Origin: Candidatus Manganitrophus sp.
GTDB lineage: Bacteria; Nitrospirota; Nitrospiria; SBBL01; Manganitrophaceae
DNA length: 64,000 nucleotides
Assembly (NCBI GenBank): GCA_028865235.1
Contig: CP114561.1
Location: 1,198,001-1,262,000 of the forward strand
Direction of reading: 5' to 3'
The notes under the pieces were generated by a model. It did no database searches. It had not been told where the DNA came from and saw nothing but the letters and a program-made list of their open reading frames with translations. Positions 30,910 through 42,158 of this stretch are shown here, in pieces. Position numbers and translations under genes: made by a program. Every line of letters begins with the position of its first letter. The first letter of the stretch is position 1.

Positions 30910-30936
30910 TTGACATGGTTCTCCCGTTGTTATAAG
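30910..30936 (+). promoter_or_regulatory. Candidate promoter before the Mrp-family gene
   Basis: TTGACA (30910-30915) and TATAAG (30931-30936) are both near consensus, but the spacer is only 15 bp. Position, about 30 bp before the ATG and after the cox operon end, is reasonable. Confidence 0.4.
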
Positions 30937-30967
30937 ATTCGGGCCATATTTATTCGGAGCGCCGGAA

Positions 30968-31891
30968 ATGTCCCCAGAAGCTGAAAAAGATTTAAAAACA
31001 ATCCTTAAAAAGATTCACTTTACCGATGACGCGCAGGTGATGAAGCAGCTGGTCGACCAGTCGCTCCAGGTCAAGATCCGGATGGGCCAGATCCGCCGGA
31101 AAATCGTGATCATGAGCGGAAAAGGCGGCGTCGGAAAAAGCATGACCACCGCCAACATTTCTCTCGCGTTTGCCCGGCAGGGAAACAAGGTCGGGGTTCT
31201 CGACGTCGATTTAAACGGTCCCTGCATTCCGAAGATGCTCGGCGTCAAAGACCGCTTTGAGTTCACCTCCGAAGGTGCGATTCCGCCGGTCGGGCCGTAT
31301 GAAATGAAGGTCGCCTCGATGGATTTCTTCCTCCGCCAGGAAGACTCCCCGGTTCGCTGGAAAGGGCCGATGGAGCTCTCCCCGGTCTGGCTCGGATTAA
31401 TGGAAATGAACGTCATCCGCGAATTTTTAGGGGACGTCAACTGGGGCGAGATCGATTATCTCTTCACCGATCTTCCCCCCGGCGCCGCCGCCGACAAGCC
31501 GCCGGTCATCGCCGGCTTTATCCCGGAGCTGGATGGCGCGGTCGTTGTCACGACCCCTTCCGAAGTCGCCAAAACCGTCGTCAAAAAATCGATTGTTTAT
31601 GCCCGCGATCTCGGCATTCCGATTATCGGATTGGTCGAAAACATGAGCGGCGCCCTCTGCCCGAATTGCAGCACCGCCGTCCCCTTCTTTGAGGGAGGCT
31701 GCGAAGACCTCTGCGAAGAGCTCGATGTTCCCCTTTTGGGCAAGATTCCTTTCGACCGCGAATTGTCGCACGCGTGTGACTCGGGAGAGCCGCTCGCGGC
31801 GGCGCATCCGATTTCGAAGCGGTTCGATGAGATCGCCAACCGGATTCAACAGCTCTTGGATTATAAAAAGATCGTTGCCGAAAAATTGTAG
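30968..31891 (+). CDS. Mrp/NBP35 (ApbC)-type Fe-S carrier P-loop ATPase
   Basis: 307 residues. The deviant Walker A is SGKGGVGKS (about 50-58), followed by VGVLDVDLNGPCIPKMLG and DYLFTDLPPGAAAD. The cluster-binding CxxC is GALCPNCSTAV. The helical N-terminal 40 residues lack a clear DUF59 domain. Such proteins bind a bridging [4Fe-4S] cluster and deliver it to target proteins. It heads a same-strand run of metal-related genes, 42 bp before the zinc-ribbon/PCP_red gene, so it may service the diiron or Fe-S proteins downstream (inference). Confidence 0.9.
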   Translation: MSPEAEKDLKTILKKIHFTDDAQVMKQLVDQSLQVKIRMGQIRRKIVIMSGKGGVGKSMTTANISLAFARQGNKVGVLDVDLNGPCIPKMLGVKDRFEFTSEGAIPPVGPYEMKVASMDFFLRQEDSPVRWKGPMELSPVWLGLMEMNVIREFLGDVNWGEIDYLFTDLPPGAAADKPPVIAGFIPELDGAVVVTTPSEVAKTVVKKSIVYARDLGIPIIGLVENMSGALCPNCSTAVPFFEGGCEDLCEELDVPLLGKIPFDRELSHACDSGEPLAAAHPISKRFDEIANRIQQLLDYKKIVAEKL

Positions 31892-31933
31892 CGTCCCACA
31901 AAATCTCTGATTTTTCCTTTTACGGAGGAACCC

Positions 31934-32650
31934 ATGAAGTTCGTATGTATGAAGTGTGAAAGTTTCATGACCTTTGAGAATGTCCAAGTCCCGGGAGAAC
32001 AATCGCTCGGCGTGACGTTTGCCTGCCCGACCTGCAACGCCAAGGTCGCCATGGTCACCAACCCCGGCGAGACGGCGATGGTCCAGGCGCTCGGCGTGAA
32101 GCTCGGCGGACGGACCGCCCCGGCTGAGCCGATGGAGCTGACCCGGCAGACATTGAAAGAGACCCCCGACAGCTTCAGCAAGCCGGCCCCCTCTCCCGCG
32201 GTCCAGAAAGAGATGCTGGCGGCTGAGATGGCCAAGTCTTCTTCGTCCGGCGGCGGGACCTGTCCCTTCTCCAGCATGATCGCCCAGATGCAGGGGGGAA
32301 CCAAGCAGGAGGCGGCCACCGGGGAATTAACCTGGACCGCCGAAGCGAAGGAGCGGATCGAGAAGGTCCCCTCCTTCATGCGGCCGATGATCCAGATGGG
32401 AATCGAAAGTTACGCTCGGCGCAACGGGCTCTCGACGATCACCCCGGACGTCATGGACGCCTCCAAGAATGATCAAGGCGAGATGGTCTGGTCGAAGGAG
32501 GCGGAAAGCCGCCTCGACAACATCCCCTCTTTCATCCGCCCGATGGCCAAAAAAGAGATCGAGCGGATGGCCAAAGAGCGGGGACAGACGCAGATCACCG
32601 CCGATCTGATGGAAGAAGCGAAATCGAAGTTCATCGGCATGGGGTATTAA
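31934..32650 (+). CDS. Zinc-ribbon protein with two PCP_red domains
   Basis: 238 residues. The N-terminal 35 residues form a zinc-ribbon (Cys5, Cys8, Cys31, Cys34). A variable linker with one Cys follows. The C-terminus holds two tandem units that each begin W(T/S)xEAxxR, contain (V/I)PSF(M/I)RPM and end in an ITxDxMxxAK segment: PCP_red domains, first known from the C-terminus of the light-independent protochlorophyllide reductase B subunit, where they are accessory. No bacteriochlorophyll gene is in the window. A strong GGAGGA site precedes the ATG. Probably a small protein-protein or metal-site adaptor; function unknown. Confidence 0.83.
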   Translation: MKFVCMKCESFMTFENVQVPGEQSLGVTFACPTCNAKVAMVTNPGETAMVQALGVKLGGRTAPAEPMELTRQTLKETPDSFSKPAPSPAVQKEMLAAEMAKSSSSGGGTCPFSSMIAQMQGGTKQEAATGELTWTAEAKERIEKVPSFMRPMIQMGIESYARRNGLSTITPDVMDASKNDQGEMVWSKEAESRLDNIPSFIRPMAKKEIERMAKERGQTQITADLMEEAKSKFIGMGY

Positions 32651-32662
32651 GCGTACGAAGCC

Positions 32663-33360
32663 ATGTCGACGACGATGGACGCACAGACCTTTATTCACTC
32701 GCTTGAGGAAGAGATCCTACATCACGAAGCGGTGCATCATCCCTTCCTCAAGCGGTTCGCCTCCGAGAAGCTGACGATCGAGCAGATCCAAACGTTCGGC
32801 CTTCAGCACTATCAGCTGGTCAAGGTCTTCGTCAACTACATGACCAACCTGCTGCCGAAGATTCCGGACAAGGACGCCGCCGATCTTTTCCGGACCGTCT
32901 TCGACGATGAGTTCGGCCAGCACACCATCTTCCGAAGCCACCCCGCCCTTTATCGAAATTTTTGAAGGCGCTCGGCCTCCCCGACGAAGCCTGGGGCCGG
33001 GTGAAGATCCTTCCGGAGACATCCCGCTTCATCGAGGGCCACAAGGAGATGACCCGTGGGAAAGATTTCCTTTTCGCCCTCGGCGCCATCGGTCCCGGAC
33101 ATGAGTTCTCCATCCCGACGATGTTCGCCTATTTAATTGAAGGACTCAAGAAGAACACGAGCCTGACCGATGAGGATGTCGAGTACTTCTCGCTTCATAT
33201 CGTCGAAGATGTCGAGCACGCCGTCGTCTTCAACAAGCTGATCTCCCGCCACGTCGAAACCGAAGAGGGTCAAAAACGACTTCGCGAAGGGGCCCTGCAA
33301 TCGCTCGCCTACCGGAAAACCTTCTGGGACGGGCTCCACCGGGCGGTCTTCGGCGCTTGA
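32663..33360 (+). CDS. Haem-oxygenase-like diiron protein (TENA/PqqC/CADD family), one frameshift
   Basis: About 232 residues after repair. All-helical TENA/THI-4/PqqC fold: HEAVHHPFLKRFASEKLTIEQ, FDDEFGQHT, GAIGPGHEFSIPTMFAYL and SLHIVEDVEHAVVF. The last gives the spacing His-x3-Asp-x2-His, the pattern of the third metal helix of haem-oxygenase-like diiron oxidases such as CADD and UndA; E/H residues earlier could complete the site. The frame breaks at T5 (32959-32963); one T restores YRNFLKALGLPDEAWGRV. It starts 12 bp after the PCP_red gene, so they are co-transcribed. The substrate is unknown; CADD-type p-aminobenzoate synthesis is one possibility. Confidence 0.85.
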
Positions 33361-33584
33361 TCCTTTTCTGATCACCCGCCCCACTCAAGAAAGATCGAAC
33401 CGATTCATTTCTTCTCACTCCAGAATTCATCGCCGTTCCACTCCCGATAAAAAAACAAAAGAGCATCTCTCCTCACCTCATTTCTACCGGCACTCATTTT
33501 GCTGTCTCACCGGACACGTCGAGCAGTCCGCTTTCTTCTAAAACTTCAATCCAATAAAACAACTTCTAACCGAAGGAGTGAGAA

Positions 33585-34880
33585 ATGGCGATAAACCCAT
33601 TCAAAGAGAGAGGGATCCCTCTGGAAAAACAGATCCGAAACTGGAAGCAGATCGCCCTGCTCCCCTATCGAAAACAGCAGGTCGATGCCTACACCCGCAC
33701 CCGGATTATTCTCATGAACGGAATCGAGAACGAAGGGTGGTTCTTCAAACATTCCTTCGCTCGAAACACCGACAATAAGGAGATTCAGGCGCGCCTCGCC
33801 GAAACGCGGCGGGTGGAGCACCAGCAGCAGGTCACGATCAACTGGCTCAACCCGCCGGACCAGACGATCCTCGAAACGAGCATCGCCTACGAGCAGGTGG
33901 CGATCGATCTCACCGCCTATTTGGCCCGCACCGAGCCCGATCCTTACGTAAAGGAAGTGTTCGATTTCGGACTTCTTGAAGATTTCGATCATCTATTTCG
34001 TTTCGCCCAGATGCTCGACCTGATCGAGGGGAAAGATCCGGACGAAATCCTCCAAGGAAAAACGGATGTCTTTCCCGGCAGGCCGACGCAGGATCATCAC
34101 AACGATCCGATACTTCGCCTTCGGAAACATTACGAGAAGAACCAGGCGAATCCGATCTCGAAAGCGAACATCCTCACCCTCCTCTCGGCGGAGCAGCAGA
34201 CCGCCCTCTTCTACAAGTCACATGGGTTTCAGTATGGGAGTCCCGATTTAAGGGAGCTTTACGCCGAGATTTCGGAGGTCGAAGAGGAGCATGTCACACA
34301 GTACGAATCGCTGATGGATCCCAACGAAACGTGGCATGAGAAATGGGTCTGCCATGAATTTGTGGAGTGCGCCAATTATTATGCCTGCTACACGACGGAA
34401 GTCGATCCGAAGCTGAAGCAGATCTGGGAGATGTTCCTCGGCTACGAATTGGAGCATTTGAGGATCGCCGGCGAGATGCTCAAGAAGTACGACAAACGCG
34501 ATCCGGAGGAGATCGTCGGAACAACCCTTCCGACCCCCGGCACGTTTGAGGAGAACAAAGCCTACGTCGCCGATGTCCTCTTCAACACGGTCAACAAACG
34601 ATTGATGCCCGACGGCGCGTACGCGCGAATCGACGCGCTTCCGAGCAACTGGCCGAGCTACGCCTATCAACGGATGGTCAACGCTTCGGGAGCCCCTTCT
34701 GAGGAGGTCGTTCGGTTAAGAATGGAATCGGCCGGACAGGAGCTTGTCCGGGCAAGCGAAGCATTAGCGAAGCGGACCGCCGAGATCCGTCTGAGATCAC
34801 TCGACGCCGAGAAAGCCCCCAACACGGCGCCGGAGCGGGCCGAGGGGGTGAAGCCACAATACGCGGCGCGGGCGGCTTAA
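33585..34880 (+). CDS. Double ferritin-like protein of unknown function
   Basis: 431 residues, intact. Helical with ferritin-like metal motifs: SIAYEQVAIDLTAYLART and LLEDFDHLFRFAQML in the first half, SAEQQTALFYKS, EVEEEHVTQYES, CHEFVECANYYACY and GYELEHLRIAGEML in the second. Two or more E-x2-H elements with upstream Glu residues suggest diiron binding. The last 50 residues are charged and probably disordered. It follows the haem-oxygenase-like gene after 224 bp and may be its own unit; an AAGGAG site supports the start. Oxidation, storage or peroxide handling could fit; I do not assign a function. Confidence 0.82.
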   Translation: MAINPFKERGIPLEKQIRNWKQIALLPYRKQQVDAYTRTRIILMNGIENEGWFFKHSFARNTDNKEIQARLAETRRVEHQQQVTINWLNPPDQTILETSIAYEQVAIDLTAYLARTEPDPYVKEVFDFGLLEDFDHLFRFAQMLDLIEGKDPDEILQGKTDVFPGRPTQDHHNDPILRLRKHYEKNQANPISKANILTLLSAEQQTALFYKSHGFQYGSPDLRELYAEISEVEEEHVTQYESLMDPNETWHEKWVCHEFVECANYYACYTTEVDPKLKQIWEMFLGYELEHLRIAGEMLKKYDKRDPEEIVGTTLPTPGTFEENKAYVADVLFNTVNKRLMPDGAYARIDALPSNWPSYAYQRMVNASGAPSEEVVRLRMESAGQELVRASEALAKRTAEIRLRSLDAEKAPNTAPERAEGVKPQYAARAA

Positions 34881-34916
34881 TCGTCCCGTTTATCAGTCAG
34901 GGTTTTATCGTTGAAG

Positions 34917-34951
34917 GCCGCTGCCGCTTTCGAAATGGAAGCGGCGGCGGC
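34917..34951. terminator. Hairpin between convergent genes
   Basis: GC-rich 13-bp stem with one mismatch (GCCGCTGCCGCTT / AAGCGGCGGCGGC) and a 9-base loop, between the ferritin-like gene and anmK. No long T tract follows on either strand, so it is a weak or bidirectional terminator at best. Confidence 0.45.
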
Positions 34952-34959
34952 TTATGCGA

Positions 34960-36129
34960 TCATTTCGGTTTGAAAGAAGCTCCCGGAACAATTTTTCCCA
35001 AGAGGACGGGCCGTCGCGCCCCGGTGACGGAAGGAATATTCGTCGGCTGGCCATGGAATGTCTGGTAAGCAAAGAGGGCGAATGTCATCGCTTCGATGGC
35101 GCGGCTTTCATGGCCGAGCGCCTCGAAGGGTTGGACGGGGATGGGGGAGAGTGATTTAGAAAGGCGCTCCATCAAGACGGGATTTCGCACCCCGCCCCCC
35201 CGACAATCACCTCATGAAGGCTTCCCCGTTTTACGATGAACCGGCGAATGTTCTCGGAGATCGCCAAAGCGGTAAATGCGGTCGCCGTCGCCACCAGATC
35301 TTCCGGCGGGAGACGGCGCATCCGAGTCGATTGGAGAATCGACGCCACCATCGACGCCCCGAAGACCTCGCGGCCGGTGCTCTTCGGCGGCTTTCTTCGG
35401 ATGAAAGGATGGCGCATCAATTCCGACAAAAGGGCCGCGTCCGCTTTTCCCCGGCGCGCCATCTTTCCCCCTTCGTCGATCTCCTTTCCAGTGAGGGTCC
35501 GGACCAACCCGTCGATCACCATGTTCCCCGGCCCCATATCGAAGGCCACCGTCTTATCAAGAGCCGCGCCCGCCTTCAGATAGGTCACATTGCTGATTCC
35601 TCCGATGTTCACGACAGCGCGCGACCGTTTTGGATCGGAAAGGAGAAGGGAATGAAGATAGGGGGTCAGCGGCGCCCCCTCGCCTCCTGCGGCCATATCG
35701 CGGGGGCGAAAGTCGGCAATGGTGGTAATTCCCGTCCGCTCGGCGATCACCGACGGCTCCCCGATCTGGAGGGTGGAGCGGATCGCCCGCTTCCCCTTCC
35801 CGCTTCCGCTCCGGAAGATGATGAACCGTCTGTCCATGCGATCCGATCAATTCAATTTTGCCAAGAGGCACCCGCCCCTTCCGGGCAATCTCCCGCGCCG
35901 CCTCGGCGAAGAGCTCGCCGACATAAAAATTAAGATGGCAGACGTTCGCAATCGATTGCGGAAAACCGGAGGCCAGATCGATTAATTGCCGCGGGAGAGA
36001 TTTCGGATAGGGATAAACCTCAAAGGCGATCAGCGCCAGCTGAATCCGCCCTCGATTTTTTCGGATATCGACCAGAGCGGCATCGATGCCGTCCGAAGAA
36101 GTTCCCGATATGAGGCCGATGACCTTCAC
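34960..36129 (-). CDS. anmK: Anhydro-N-acetylmuramic acid kinase, two frameshifts
   Basis: About 389 residues after repair, the family length. Start: VIGLISGTSSDGIDAALVDI; then IGSHGQTVHHLP, STLQIGEPSVIAERTGITTIADFRPRDMA, NIGGISNVTYL, FDMGPGNMVIDGLV, VIVGGAG and RNPVLMERL, ending IVPGASFKPK. Breaks lie near 35800-35830 (one base gained or two lost in a G/A-rich stretch) and at the C runs 35190-35201 (one base lost). It phosphorylates and opens 1,6-anhydro-MurNAc from cell-wall turnover. Convergent with the ferritin-like gene. Other recycling genes are not in the window. Confidence 0.9.
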
Positions 36130-36271
36130 AAGGCCGAAGGCTACCGAATTTAACCGGAAAGGTCAAGAGGAATGACTTGCTCCGGAAAGAGACGGCATGT
36201 TATCGTGATCGTGGTCGTAGAGACATCCCGGCGGGACGCCTCTACCGTAACGGTGGACAGAGGAGGTCATC

Positions 36272-36613
36272 ATGGCGAGTGAATTGGCGCAGAAAGAATG
36301 TATCCCCTGTAAGGGAGGCGTTCCTCCGCTGAAGGGGAAAGAGCTATCCAATCTCCTGGAAAAACTCGGAAACGGCTGGAAAGTAATCGACGAACATCAT
36401 CTCGAAAAGGAGTACGCCTTCCCCAATTTTCGGCAGGCGCTCGATTTTACGATTCGGGCCGGCGAGTTGGCCGAGGCGCAGTTCCATCACCCCGACATCT
36501 ATCTGGCCTGGGGAAAGGTCAAATTGATCATCTGGACGCATAAAATCAACGGCCTGACCGAGAGCGACTTTGTCTGGGCGGCCAAGGCCGATCAAGAGCG
36601 GGAAAAACTGTAA
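36272..36613 (+). CDS. Pterin-4a-carbinolamine dehydratase family protein
   Basis: 113 residues. The family signature is clear: FPNFRQALDFTIRAGELAEAQFHHPDIYLAWGKV is followed by WTHKINGLTESDF, with the catalytic HHP and the later His. Dehydrates 4a-hydroxytetrahydrobiopterin or acts on a related pterin; in bacteria lacking phenylalanine hydroxylase the role is often unclear, sometimes tied to the molybdopterin or folate pathways. An N-terminal CIPCKGG motif with two Cys is typical of the bacterial form. GGAGG precedes the ATG. Confidence 0.93.
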   Translation: MASELAQKECIPCKGGVPPLKGKELSNLLEKLGNGWKVIDEHHLEKEYAFPNFRQALDFTIRAGELAEAQFHHPDIYLAWGKVKLIIWTHKINGLTESDFVWAAKADQEREKL

Positions 36614-36656
36614 GGCGATCGGCCGGATTGTCGATCATCCTCTATCGGAATTCGAT

Positions 36657-36685
36657 TTGACTTATTCCTCACATGGTGTTATTTT
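36657..36685 (+). promoter_or_regulatory. Candidate promoter of the zinc-importer operon
   Basis: TTGACT (36657-36662), 17-bp spacer, TATTTT (36680-36685). The expected +1 falls almost at the ATG at 36692, which would make a leaderless message. No clear Zur box is seen. Confidence 0.4.
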
Positions 36686-36691
36686 TTCCCG

Positions 36692-37648
36692 ATGCTTTTC
36701 GGCCGACAGCATAAAAAGTTGTCCTTCCAAGCGGTTCTCCTCCTGGGAAGCCTTCTCTTTGCGACCGGACTCCATGCGGAAGATAAGATCCCGATCGTGG
36801 TGACCCTCCCGGTCCTTAAAGATTTCACGGAACAGATCGGCGGTTCCCGTGTCGCGGTCAAGTCGCTGATCACCGGCATGGAAAGCGAGCATACCTACAC
36901 CCCCAAGCCGAGCGACCTCCTTGCCGTTAAAGAAGCGAAACTGCTGGTCAAGATCGGATTGGGTTTAGAGATCTGGGTCAACGACCTGATCAAAAATGCC
37001 GACCGCCCCGATTTGAGGATCGTCACGACCTCCGACGGGGTGGGACTCATCCGCGATCACGCCGAACGGCCCGAACGAGAGCACCGGGACAAAACCATCG
37101 ACCCGCAGCATGCCTTCAAAGAACAACATACGATGGGGAATCCTCATATCTGGCTCGATCCGGAAAATGTTAAAATAATGATCAGGCACATTACGGATGA
37201 GTTGATCCGCCTCGATCCGGCCCACCGCGGCGAATACCTGAAAAATCAGTCGCGCTACATCATGGAACTGGAATCGCTCGAAGCGGAGCTGAAGAAAAAG
37301 GTGAACAGCCTGCCGAACCGAAACATCGTCACCCATCATCCGGCGTGGCCCTACTATGCCCGGCGGTTCGACTTTGTCATCAAAGGGGATATTCTGACCC
37401 AGGTCGGCACCGAGCCGTCGGCCAAACATCTCGGCGAACTGATCAAGTTGATAAAGCGGGAGAAGGTGAAAGTGATCGTCTCGGAGCCACAGCTCAACCC
37501 GAAGGTTCCCCAAACCCTCTCCCAGGAGACGGGAGCCAAGGTGGTCGTTCTCTCCCCATTGACGGGCGCCCTTCCGGGAACCGAGAGTTATCTCGACCTG
37601 ATCCGTTATAACACCGAGACCTTGATCAAGGCATTGGGAGGATCTTAA
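36692..37648 (+). CDS. Metal ABC transporter substrate-binding protein (ZnuA/TroA family)
   Basis: 318 residues with a signal peptide (about 1-29). Cluster A-I fold with metal residues in ESEHTYTPKPSD (His), GNPHIWLDPENV (His), VTHHPAWPYYARRF (His) and the C-terminal acidic loop. The three-His pattern and a modest His/Glu-rich loop (about 120-145) favour zinc over manganese. It binds the ion in the periplasm and passes it to the permease. Its stop overlaps the ATPase start (TAATG). Confidence 0.9.
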   Translation: MLFGRQHKKLSFQAVLLLGSLLFATGLHAEDKIPIVVTLPVLKDFTEQIGGSRVAVKSLITGMESEHTYTPKPSDLLAVKEAKLLVKIGLGLEIWVNDLIKNADRPDLRIVTTSDGVGLIRDHAERPEREHRDKTIDPQHAFKEQHTMGNPHIWLDPENVKIMIRHITDELIRLDPAHRGEYLKNQSRYIMELESLEAELKKKVNSLPNRNIVTHHPAWPYYARRFDFVIKGDILTQVGTEPSAKHLGELIKLIKREKVKVIVSEPQLNPKVPQTLSQETGAKVVVLSPLTGALPGTESYLDLIRYNTETLIKALGGS

Positions 37649-38478
37649 TGGCCCCTCCCGTCTTGAAAGCGGTTCCGACGCCGCAAACCGCCGCCAAACC
37701 GATCATCCACTTTGTCCATGCCACATTCGCCTTTGCAAACCGGGTCGCCCTGGAAGAGATCACCCTCGATATCATGGAAGGGGAGTTTGCCGGCGTCATC
37801 GGGCCGAACGGCTCCGGAAAGACCACCTTCCTCAAAGCGATCCTCGGCCTCGTTCATCCGGTTTCAGGAAGTGTCCAGATCTTTGATTGCGAATGCCATG
37901 CCTTGCGCTGCGAGCATCGCGCCCGCATCGGATATCTCCCCCAAAAGGAACTGATCGACCCCCATTACCCGATCACCGCGTGGGAGGTGGTGATGATGGG
38001 CCGCTATGCCGCGATCGGGCTCTTTCGCCGCCCTTCAAAGGCAGACCGGGAAATCGTCTTCGAGTCGCTGCAAGCGGTCGGCGTCGAACCGTTGAAGGAT
38101 CTCCCCTTCGGCAGCCTCTCCGGCGGACAGCAACAGCGCGTCCTCATCGCGCGAGCGCTGGCCCAACGGCCCCAGATCCTTTTGCTGGACGAGCCGACCA
38201 CCGGGATCGACGCCACCGCGCAGCATCATCTGATCGATCTGATTCGGAGCCTGCATCAGAACTACGGCCTGACGATTGTTTTCGTGACGCACGACATCAA
38301 CATCATCAGCCCTGTCGTCGACTCTCTGATTCTCTTAAAAACCCGGCTCTACGGAAAGGGGCCTCCCCGCGAAATTTTAAAGCAGGAGATTCTCTCCAGC
38401 GTCTACGGCAAAGAGACCATCCTCGCCGAACGGGAGAAAGGGCCCTACGTCATCATGAGCGACCACCATCATCACTGA
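37648..38478 (+). CDS. Metal ABC transporter ATP-binding protein (ZnuC family)
   Basis: 276 residues. Walker A GPNGSGKTT (about 52-60), signature LSGGQQQRVLIARALAQ, Walker B ILLLDEPTTGID and the switch His in VFVTHDINI. The C-terminus ends in a short His-rich tail (SDHHHH), possibly metal-sensing. Energises zinc or manganese import with the flanking binding protein and permease; start overlaps the upstream stop. Confidence 0.93.
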   Translation: MAPPVLKAVPTPQTAAKPIIHFVHATFAFANRVALEEITLDIMEGEFAGVIGPNGSGKTTFLKAILGLVHPVSGSVQIFDCECHALRCEHRARIGYLPQKELIDPHYPITAWEVVMMGRYAAIGLFRRPSKADREIVFESLQAVGVEPLKDLPFGSLSGGQQQRVLIARALAQRPQILLLDEPTTGIDATAQHHLIDLIRSLHQNYGLTIVFVTHDINIISPVVDSLILLKTRLYGKGPPREILKQEILSSVYGKETILAEREKGPYVIMSDHHHH

Positions 38479-38479
38479 T

Positions 38480-39325
38480 ATGCTTGAAATGCTTTCATAC
38501 GGTTTCATGCAGCGGGCGCTGCTCGCCTCTTTCTTGATCGGGCTGGTCTGCTCGGTCATCGGGGTCTTCGTCGTCTTGAAGGGGCTTTCCTTTATCGGGG
38601 CGGGGACGGCGCATGCCGCTTTTGCGGGGGTGGCGCTCGCCTTCCTGATCGGGGCGAACCCTCTCCTGATGGCCGTTCTCTTCGGCCTCTCCACCGTCTG
38701 GATCACCGGCTACCTGCAACAGACCGGAAAGATGAAGCCGGATGTCTCAATCGGGATCTTCTACACCTTGACGATGGCGCTGGCCATTCTTTTTATCGGC
38801 CTGATGAAGGCGTACAATCCGGAGGTTTACGGCTACCTCTTCGGAAGCATCCTCTCGGTCACCCCTTCGGATTTAAAGGTAATTCTCCTTCTCTCCCTCG
38901 GCATCCTCCTGACCATCTTTCTCTTCTTCAAAGAATTCCACTTTATCTCGTTCGATCAGGAGATGGCCGAGGCGAGCGGCATTCCGGCCCGCAATCTCTT
39001 TTTTCTGCTGCTGAATCTGATTTCGCTGACGATCGTCATTTCGCTTCAAGCGGTCGGGGCGATTTTGGTCTTCGCGCTGCTGGTGATCCCGGCCGCCGCG
39101 GCCCAGCAGTGGGCGACCAAGATGAGAACGATGATGATCATCTCCATCTTCATCGGCATCTCTTCCTCCTGGGCGGGGGTGATTCTCTCTTACTGGTTCG
39201 ACCTCCCCTCCGGATCAACGATCGTTCTTCTGGCAACCCTCTTTTTCTTCCTCTCGGTCTTCTTTTCACCGAAGCGGCGGCGGAGCGCGTTTCGCAAGGA
39301 ATCGGCGGAAAAAATCCAGGAATAA
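38480..39325 (+). CDS. Metal ABC transporter permease (ZnuB family)
   Basis: 281-residue ABC-3 family membrane protein with about eight helices; ALLASFLIGLVCSVIGVFVVLKGLSFIGAG at the N-terminus and GAILVFALLVIPAAAAQ are typical. The last 20 residues are charged and cytosolic. Last gene of the three-gene importer operon, starting 2 bp after the ATPase stop. Confidence 0.93.
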   Translation: MLEMLSYGFMQRALLASFLIGLVCSVIGVFVVLKGLSFIGAGTAHAAFAGVALAFLIGANPLLMAVLFGLSTVWITGYLQQTGKMKPDVSIGIFYTLTMALAILFIGLMKAYNPEVYGYLFGSILSVTPSDLKVILLLSLGILLTIFLFFKEFHFISFDQEMAEASGIPARNLFFLLLNLISLTIVISLQAVGAILVFALLVIPAAAAQQWATKMRTMMIISIFIGISSSWAGVILSYWFDLPSGSTIVLLATLFFFLSVFFSPKRRRSAFRKESAEKIQE

Positions 39326-39371
39326 ACGGCTCCACCGCGACCGCCGCCCACCCGGCAATCTCATTTCTACC

Positions 39372-42053
<2,682 letters not shown>

Positions 42054-42158
42054 TTCCGGTCACCCCTATCGTGATGGTCGGGATACGCTTTATTGAAGCA
42101 TTGAGGAAAAAGAGGGAAGAAGACCCGTAAGCAAGTAAATCGCACGGTGCCGAACTTG

